Shown piece by piece: positions 23,341 to 28,704 of a stretch of DNA of 28,704 bases. The notes beneath the pieces are model-generated. The model was not told the origin of the DNA and did no database searches. It saw nothing but the letters and a program-made list of their open reading frames with translations. A program made the position numbers and the translations under genes. The stretch is taken from contig JAZQEH010000109.1 in NCBI GenBank assembly GCA_045538895.1, forward strand, positions 1-28,704, read 5' to 3'. The number at the start of each line of letters is the position of its first letter. Position 1 is the stretch's first letter. This DNA comes from UMGS902 sp045538895 (lineage in GTDB: Bacteria > Bacillota > Clostridia > Oscillospirales > CAG-272).

Positions 23341-24495
23341 GTGTACTCGTTGTTGCTTGCTTTGATTTATGTTGCATTTATAAGTCTTGGTCTCCCTGAT
23401 TCGCTTCTTGGTTCAGCCTGGCCTGTTATGCACAAGTCTTTTGATGTTGCTATTCCGTTTATGGGAATTATCACTATGTTCATTTCAGGCTCTACCATTG
23501 TTTCAAGCGTTTTATCTGACAAGGTAACACGCAAATTCGGCACAAGAATTGTTACAACTGTTAGTGTGTTTTTGACGTCTGTCGCTTTGCTCGGTTTTTC
23601 ATTTGCAACAGAGTACTGGCAGCTTATACTGCTTGCTGTTCCGTATGGACTCGGTGCCGGAGCAATAGATGCCGCACTTAATAATTATGTGGCATTACAT
23701 TATACCTCGGCACACATGAGCTGGCTTCATTGCTTTTGGGGTGTTGGTACAATTATAAGCCCTTTTATAATGAGTGCTGCTTTGGCAAATTCTACGTGGA
23801 ATGACGGATACAGAACGGTTTCGTTTATTCAACTCGGTATAGCACTTCTGTTGCTTGTTACTTTGCCTGTGTGGAGAGTTAATAAGGATATCCACGATGA
23901 CGGTGGCAGTTCAAAAGGAATCGGAATTGTCAAAGTCCTTAAAATCAAGGGGGTTCCGTCAATTTTGATCGGCTTCTTTGCGTATTGTGCCGCAGAAGCA
24001 ACTGTAATGGGCTGGACAAGCACGTATTTTACCACTGTTAAAGGGATTGACAGCGAAATTGCTGCCGCATATGCATCGCTTGTGTTTATCGGTATGACTG
24101 TTGGGCGATTTGTAGGCGGCTTCTTTATGGATAAAATAGGTGACAGAAAAATGATTGTACTTGGTACAACTATCGCGGTTTGCGGAATTGCTTGTTTGCT
24201 GTTACCCGTTGAAAATGAAATGCTTTCGGTAGTTGGTTTTATTGTTATCGGACTTGGATATGCTCCTATTTACCCGTGTATTATCCATTCTACACCGAAC
24301 AACTTCGGCAGCGATAATTCGGGTGCGATTATAGGTATACAAATGGCGTGTGCGTATTTCGGTTCAACATTCATGCCTCCGCTTTACGGCTTGCTTGGAA
24401 AGCTGATTGGCTATAGAATCATGCCGATTTATATTCTGGTATTTCTGTTGATTATGATTTGCTTGACTGAAAATACTTTCAAAAAAAGAAAGTAA
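23341..24495 (+). CDS. MFS transporter
   Basis: The 384-residue, 12-helix major facilitator protein belongs to a branch recognisable by its opening AFISLGLPDSLLGSAWPVMH, seen in bacterial MFS carriers of unknown substrate (often sugar- or fucose-permease-like). The loop between helices 2 and 3 reads SDKVTRKFGTR and that between 8 and 9 reads MDKIGDRK, the usual A-motif-like positions. GTG was chosen as start because GGGGGA lies seven bases before it. The upstream ATG at 23326 is only about six bases from the expected transcription start, overlaps the ribosome site, and would add a non-typical N-terminal extension. The EamA gene follows after 25 bases, probably in the same transcript. Confidence 0.88.
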   Translation: MYSLLLALIYVAFISLGLPDSLLGSAWPVMHKSFDVAIPFMGIITMFISGSTIVSSVLSDKVTRKFGTRIVTTVSVFLTSVALLGFSFATEYWQLILLAVPYGLGAGAIDAALNNYVALHYTSAHMSWLHCFWGVGTIISPFIMSAALANSTWNDGYRTVSFIQLGIALLLLVTLPVWRVNKDIHDDGGSSKGIGIVKVLKIKGVPSILIGFFAYCAAEATVMGWTSTYFTTVKGIDSEIAAAYASLVFIGMTVGRFVGGFFMDKIGDRKMIVLGTTIAVCGIACLLLPVENEMLSVVGFIVIGLGYAPIYPCIIHSTPNNFGSDNSGAIIGIQMACAYFGSTFMPPLYGLLGKLIGYRIMPIYILVFLLIMICLTENTFKKRK

Positions 24496-24520
24496 GTGTT
24501 AATTTCCGCGAGGTGTTACT

Positions 24521-25405
24521 ATGAATCTCAAAAACGGTTTTCATCCATATGCAATAATAACTATTCTGTTTTGGTCGCTTGCATATGTCTTAACGCGGTT
24601 GACTATGCAGCATTTTACTGCTTTTTCTTTGGGATTTTTGCGATATTTGATTGCTTCGGTAATGCTACTTGCGGTTGCCGCCTTTACAAAAATGAAAATG
24701 CCTTGTGTAAAAGACATTCCGTTGTTTATAGTATCGGGGTGCGTTGGTTTTTTCTTCTATATGATTGCTTTTAATCAGGGGCAAGCCGTTGTTTCGTCGG
24801 CTACAGGAAGTGTTGTGATTGCAACCGCTCCCGTTATTACGGCATTGTTTGCCCGTTTGGTATATAGAGAAAAACTAAAGGGCTTTCAATGGATTGCTAT
24901 TTTGATTGAATTTGTCGGTGTTGCGGTTTTGACGTTGATGAACGGCAAGTTCTCCGTCAACAAGGGACTTTTTTGGTTACTTCTTGCCTCGCTCGCTTTA
25001 AGTGGTTACAATCTGCTACAGAGAAAATTAACTAAAAAGTATACTGCATTGCAGGCATCTACATACAGTATCTTTTTTGGAACGATTATGCTTGCGGTGT
25101 TTGCCCCAACTGCTGTGCGTGAAATATCACACGCACCTGCTATACAGTATGTTTATCTTGCCATATTGGGTATTTGCTCTAGTGCTATTGCCTATGTTGC
25201 GTGGGCAAAAGCATTTTCTAAGGCGAAAAAGACCTCGCAAGTCAGCAATTATATGTTTGTTACTCCTTTTTTAGCAAGCATGTTTGGATTTTTGCTTGCC
25301 GGTGAAGTTCCGGATGTGGCAACTCTTGTTGGCGGCGGAATTATCATTCTGGGAGTGTTGATTTTTAATTTCGGGGGAAATTTTTATAAAGAAAAGAGCT
25401 GCTAA
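24521..25405 (+). CDS. EamA/DMT family transporter
   Basis: The 294-residue, ten-helix membrane protein has the two tandem EamA halves of the drug/metabolite transporter superfamily: YVLTRLTMQHFTAFSLGFLR and ATGSVVIATAPVITALFARL in the first, and AIAYVAWAKAFSKAKKTSQV and TPFLASMFGFLLAGE in the second. Members export amino acids or other small metabolites; the substrate cannot be predicted. A GAGGTG ribosome site precedes the ATG and the MFS gene lies just upstream. The terminator stem begins inside its last codons. Confidence 0.9.
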   Translation: MNLKNGFHPYAIITILFWSLAYVLTRLTMQHFTAFSLGFLRYLIASVMLLAVAAFTKMKMPCVKDIPLFIVSGCVGFFFYMIAFNQGQAVVSSATGSVVIATAPVITALFARLVYREKLKGFQWIAILIEFVGVAVLTLMNGKFSVNKGLFWLLLASLALSGYNLLQRKLTKKYTALQASTYSIFFGTIMLAVFAPTAVREISHAPAIQYVYLAILGICSSAIAYVAWAKAFSKAKKTSQVSNYMFVTPFLASMFGFLLAGEVPDVATLVGGGIIILGVLIFNFGGNFYKEKSC

Positions 25406-25421
25406 AGCAGCTCTTTTCTTT
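25388..25421. terminator. Bidirectional terminator overlapping the EamA stop codon
   Basis: AAAGAAAAGAGCTGC (25388-25402), loop TAAA (which contains the stop codon), GCAGCTCTTTTCTTT (25407-25421). It also faces the end of the minus-strand AraC gene. Confidence 0.9.
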
Positions 25422-25472
25422 TGTGTGAGAACGCACAAATTGATAGAAAAAAGGGTGCAAAGCCGGTGTCTT

Positions 25473-26288
25473 TTACATAAAAGATTTTGTAGTCTTTAAT
25501 GAATATTCCCGTGGAGAGATATTCATTTTTCTTTTAAACACCACACAAAAATATGACCTTGAAGTAAAACCGCAGACTTCGGCAATTTTTTCGATGGATA
25601 ATTCGTTTGCTGATAGAAGTATGCACGCTTTTTTTATTCTTTCTTCCTCTACAAATTCCCTAAGAGTCTTTCCGGTATAACTTTTAAAGCATGTATGAAA
25701 ATATATAGGGCTGAAATTTGCCGCTTTTGCCAAGGTGGCAAGTGACAGGTCGTCTGCAAGGTTGTTTTTAATATAATCCACATGTTTTTGCATATTAATA
25801 TGCTTTGGTCGTTGTGAGTTATTTAATCTTTCCTGCCTTTCTGCATCAACTATAATCATGTGTAAAAGTTTTAATGCAAGCTGTTGTACAAGTATAGTAT
25901 CTTTTTCGGCTTTACTGTTAAAATGATAGCTTATTTCGGAAAATATGTTTAAATAGCTTTCTGTGTCAATATTATAAATATAGTTTGGAAGGCTGTCGAG
26001 TATATGTTTTATGTCGCTGTCTTCGTTGGCAAAATGTATAAAGTGGCATCTGTGCGGCAACGTTCCCTGTTTTCGTTGACCAGGTTTAGTTAGTATCAGC
26101 ATGTTTTCCCTTATTTTGGTAGGCTCACCGTTTATGTATTTAATTCCGTCACTCATCAAAGGCAGATCTATCTCATAATAAAGAACAGGTCGGTCATTTG
26201 TCATTTTCATATTTTTGTTTTTGTAGTAACTCCACATATTTGAAATGAATATACCGACTTCAACGATTTCTGGCAAAACCATGCTCAT
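25473..26288 (-). CDS. AraC family transcriptional regulator
   Basis: The 271-residue protein has an N-terminal cupin-like sensing half (about residues 1-150), then two helix-turn-helix units of the AraC DNA-binding domain. The first is LATLAKAANFSPIYFHTCFK and the second IEKIAEVCGFTSRSYFCVVF, closing with ISPREYSL. AraC proteins of this layout usually activate carbohydrate or surface-protein genes on binding a small ligand. It is divergent from the large repeat protein gene, whose promoter overlaps its own, so it is the prime candidate regulator of that gene and possibly of itself. An AGGAGA ribosome site precedes the ATG at 26288; a second in-frame ATG two codons downstream is less well placed. 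Confidence 0.92.
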   Translation of the reverse strand: MSMVLPEIVEVGIFISNMWSYYKNKNMKMTNDRPVLYYEIDLPLMSDGIKYINGEPTKIRENMLILTKPGQRKQGTLPHRCHFIHFANEDSDIKHILDSLPNYIYNIDTESYLNIFSEISYHFNSKAEKDTILVQQLALKLLHMIIVDAERQERLNNSQRPKHINMQKHVDYIKNNLADDLSLATLAKAANFSPIYFHTCFKSYTGKTLREFVEEERIKKACILLSANELSIEKIAEVCGFTSRSYFCVVFKRKMNISPREYSLKTTKSFM

Positions 26289-26342
26289 GCTTTCTTCTCC
26301 TGCGATAATAAGATTTTAAACAAATATTGATAATATAATGAA

Positions 26343-26371
26343 TTGAAACCATTTTGTAAATATTGTATAAT
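26343..26371 (+). promoter_or_regulatory. Promoter of the repeat-protein gene
   Basis: TTGAAA (26343-26348), a 17-base spacer and TATAAT (26366-26371). Expected start near 26378, giving a leader of about 68 bases. Its -10 overlaps the -10 of the divergent AraC promoter. Confidence 0.8.
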
Positions 26372-26390
26372 TTTTTTGAAAAAATGTCAA
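26362..26390 (-). promoter_or_regulatory. Promoter of the AraC gene
   Basis: On the minus strand TTGACA (26390-26385), a 17-base spacer and TACAAT (26367-26362). The two divergent -10 boxes share bases 26366-26367, so RNA polymerase cannot occupy both at once. Confidence 0.82.
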
Positions 26391-26445
26391 TCGTATTATG
26401 CTTTTGATGTTGAAAAACATAAAATTATATATTAGGAGGCTAATT

Positions 26446-28704
26446 ATGAAGAAGATAAGAATGCTTGCATTCTCACTTTGCATGGTAATGATTTTAAACA
26501 TTGCGGTGCTTGGTGTGAGTGCATACGGCACTACCGGGGAGCAAGAAAAAATTGAGGTCAGAGTTTATCCTTCGGTTGAAAGCATAGACTACGTGCAGTA
26601 TTTTTACGCCGAGGGCGAAACAGTTGACATTTCGAAGTGGGAAATCCCCGAAATGTATTACGAGGGAGAGCCAATGGTCTTTGACTGTTGGATGGATGAG
26701 ATTCTCAAAAACAAGGTAACAGAGAATTTTGTCATGGGAAATCAGTCTCTGGCTTTTTATGCAACTTATAGTGCACCTCGGATTTTCTCATGGTCTTCTA
26801 TCGATGGCGAGGAAGGCGCCTATGTAAGCGATAGGGCAGGCGTTAAGGTTGTTAAGGAACTTGGTGAAGCACAGTATGGCACGGTTTCGGCTGATTTTAC
26901 GAATGTAACAAAGAACGGCGGTCTTATTTTCAACGCCACTTTGTCGGACGAAAACTATCCTTTTGAAAAAGGCTGTGCATATTGGTATGTCCACGTAAAT
27001 CCATCAAACGGCAACACTCAGCTTGCTCTTGTGGATTATATCAACAACAGTTATTATAAGTCTATAAATATTGTGGAACTTGAGGATGCTCCTGCGGCAT
27101 GGCAGGAGAAGGTTGTTAAATTAAACAATGGCGTTGAGGACTCGTATAACTTAAAGGTTGAATTCAGCAAGGATGCCATTTCTTACTATATTGACGGTAA
27201 TCTGTTTTACACCTATACAGGCTCTTACCTTGGTGCACTGTCCGGCACGGGAGTAGGCATTCGTGCTGCAGGATTTGGCAATGTGGCAAAAAATATCTCT
27301 TTAACTCCTATTGATTATTCCGGAACTGTCCGTCTTTACGAGGCAGAGGACAGTAATACATATACAGAGCTTACATACCAAAAGGGCGATACTGTTGACA
27401 TTTCCAAATGGATAGTTCCTGAGTACACTGTAGATGGTGTTACCGCCGAATTTTTAGGCTGGGTAAATAAGGCGACGGGTGAAGCGATTACAGAAAATTT
27501 TGTAATTAACGATGCTATAGATGTATATGCAGACTGGGATTTTCCACAGCTTTATAACTGGGATTATGATGCCGAAACAGGGACTTACACCTCAAATGGC
27601 TTCGGCGTTATTCCTCTTGTCGGTATTGAGGGAGCGGCATACGGCACACTCTCGGCAGATTTCGTAAATGTCAGTGCAAACGGAGGCTTCATTTTCAATG
27701 CAACTCTTACCGATGTTGACTATCCCGCCGAAGCCGGCCAGCAATACTGGTATACTCATATCAATCCCAAGAGTGGCGCTACTCAGCTTGCTTGCGTTAC
27801 TGCCACTTCCGAAACGACGTCGAAATATGGCAGTATAAAAATTGTAGCTCTTGCTGATTCGGCACAGTCGTGGCAGGATAAGGTTGCAGCACATAATGCA
27901 GGTACAAAGGCATCATATAATCTTAAGGTCGAGTTTATGCCTGATCGTATTTCTTACTACGTAGACGGCAATCTTTGTTACACATACACGGGCAACAAGT
28001 TGAATACTCTCGACGGTATAACAGTAGGTCTCCGTGCGGCAGGAGCAGGTAATACTGTTAAAAATGTTACATTTACTCCTGCAAGCACCGAGCAGGAAAC
28101 GGTTTCGCTTTGCCTTTATGAAGCACAGGATAGCACTACGCATGCCGAGCTTTCGTACACAAAGGGAGATACTGTAGATATTTCCGAGTGGCAGATTCCC
28201 GAATACACGGTTAACGGCAAGACGGGCACATTTATAAACTGGGTAAATAAGGCGACGGGTGAAGCGATTACAGAAAATTTTGTAATTAACGATGCTATAG
28301 ATGTATATGCAGACTGGGATTTTCCACAGCTTTATAATTGGGATTATGATGCCGAAACAGGGACTTACACCTCAAATGGCTTCGGCGTTATTCCTCTTGT
28401 CGGTATTGAGGGAGCGGCATACGGCACACTCTCGGCAGATTTCGTAAATGTCAGCGCAAACGGAGGCTTCATTTTCAATGCAACTCTTACCGATATTGAC
28501 TATCCTGCCGAAGCCGGCCAGCAATACTGGTATACTCATATCAATCCCAAGAGCGGTGCTACTCAGCTTGCTTGCGTTACTGCTACTTCCGAAACAACGT
28601 CGAAATATGGCAGTATAAAAATTGTAGCTCTTGCTGATTCGGCACAGTCATGGAAGGATAAGGTTGCAGCACATAATGCAGGTACAAAGGCATCATATAA
28701 TCTT
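26446..28704 (+). CDS. Large repeat-containing secreted surface protein, 3' end outside the window
   Basis: The open frame runs from an ATG preceded by TAGGAGG to the right edge (753 codons, no stop). It begins with a signal peptide (KKIRMLAFSLCMVMILNIAV, then LGVSA). After it come tandem units of about 257-260 residues, starting near 26557, 27328 and 28108. Each unit has an InlB/Flg_new-like part (KGDTVDISKW, VNKATGEAITENFVINDAID, VYADW) and a larger concanavalin-A-like lectin/glucanase-type part (NGGFIFNATL, YWYTHINPKSGATQLACV, SYNLKVEF, YVDGNLCYTYTG, GLRAAGAGN). This architecture suits an adhesin or glycan-binding surface protein. Divergent to an AraC regulator. The anchoring end is not visible. 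Confidence 0.85.
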   Translation, partial: MKKIRMLAFSLCMVMILNIAVLGVSAYGTTGEQEKIEVRVYPSVESIDYVQYFYAEGETVDISKWEIPEMYYEGEPMVFDCWMDEILKNKVTENFVMGNQSLAFYATYSAPRIFSWSSIDGEEGAYVSDRAGVKVVKELGEAQYGTVSADFTNVTKNGGLIFNATLSDENYPFEKGCAYWYVHVNPSNGNTQLALVDYINNSYYKSINIVELEDAPAAWQEKVVKLNNGVEDSYNLKVEFSKDAISYYIDGNLFYTYTGSYLGALSGTGVGIRAAGFGNVAKNISLTPIDYSGTVRLYEAEDSNTYTELTYQKGDTVDISKWIVPEYTVDGVTAEFLGWVNKATGEAITENFVINDAIDVYADWDFPQLYNWDYDAETGTYTSNGFGVIPLVGIEGAAYGTLSADFVNVSANGGFIFNATLTDVDYPAEAGQQYWYTHINPKSGATQLACVTATSETTSKYGSIKIVALADSAQSWQDKVAAHNAGTKASYNLKVEFMPDRISYYVDGNLCYTYTGNKLNTLDGITVGLRAAGAGNTVKNVTFTPASTEQETVSLCLYEAQDSTTHAELSYTKGDTVDISEWQIPEYTVNGKTGTFINWVNKATGEAITENFVINDAIDVYADWDFPQLYNWDYDAETGTYTSNGFGVIPLVGIEGAAYGTLSADFVNVSANGGFIFNATLTDIDYPAEAGQQYWYTHINPKSGATQLACVTATSETTSKYGSIKIVALADSAQSWKDKVAAHNAGTKASYNL
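27459..27924 (+). repeat. Near-identical internal repeat block, copy 1
   Basis: This 466-base block of unit 2 matches 28239-28704 of unit 3 with ten differences by eye, at an offset of exactly 780 bases. Only two of the ten change an amino acid (Val to Ile, Gln to Lys). Sequence to its left diverges abruptly. Confidence 0.93.
28239..28704 (+). repeat. Near-identical internal repeat block, copy 2 (cut by window end)
   Basis: Copy of 27459-27924; the identity reaches the right edge, so the full block may be longer. The equivalent part of unit 1 (around 26690-27160) is clearly diverged. Confidence 0.93.

Noticed and set aside
27592..28143. Minus-strand frames within the adhesin repeats
   Set aside because: They are antisense to the continuous plus-strand coding frame.
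26557..28704. CRISPR-like or satellite array
   Set aside because: The 780-base period is a multiple of three, lies in one open frame and encodes protein repeats; no short repeat-spacer pattern exists.

Overview
The window looks like a chromosomal segment of a low-to-moderate GC Bacillota, most likely a gut-type Clostridia (Oscillospirales-like). The grounds are the lysine riboswitch ahead of dapA, consensus TTGAHR/TATAAT promoters with 17-bp spacers and TGn extended -10s, strong AGGAGG ribosome sites, short-stem U-tract terminators, and the family content (DUF5107-TPR protein, EamA and MFS carriers, Na/Pi-PhoU transporter, InlB-like repeat adhesin). No species call is possible from this alone. 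No tRNA, rRNA, CRISPR array, transposase or integrase was seen.

Layout. Bases 1-1300 hold dapA on the minus strand with its complete control region: promoter, lysine riboswitch and intrinsic terminator. Bases 1300-4250 are an A+T-rich accessory patch of small unrecognised or membrane genes. These include a Walker-motif-less ABC-ATPase-like protein and the 5'-truncated remnant of a possible toxin-type domain, punctuated by copies of a short GC-rich dispersed repeat. Bases 4290-6308 (minus) encode a cytoplasmic six-hairpin-glycosidase-like protein, divergent from an unknown 252-residue protein. Bases 7223-9616 are an operon of three membrane proteins (CPBP protease, PAP2 phosphatase, ZIP metal transporter). 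Next come topB with an HD-domain hydrolase, then a Na+/phosphate cotransporter overlapping an SDR reductase.

Bases 15090-19528 form a divergent pair: a regulator with a LacI-type sugar-binding domain but a C-terminal LuxR-type helix-turn-helix, and a very highly codon-biased 1051-residue DUF5107-TPR protein, probably its target. Bases 19711-22240 hold two tandem paralogous secreted, membrane-anchored beta-helix-like proteins. A lipoprotein (minus) is followed by a divergent MFS-EamA transporter operon. The right end has an AraC regulator divergent from a large repeat-containing secreted protein that runs off the window. Their two promoters overlap at the -10 boxes.

Most interesting for follow-up: the domain-swapped regulator with its DUF5107 partner and operator-like direct repeats; the overlapping AraC/adhesin promoters with the mosaic, recently homogenised adhesin repeats; the tandem anchored beta-helix pair with very different codon bias; and the accessory patch at 1.3-4.2 kb.
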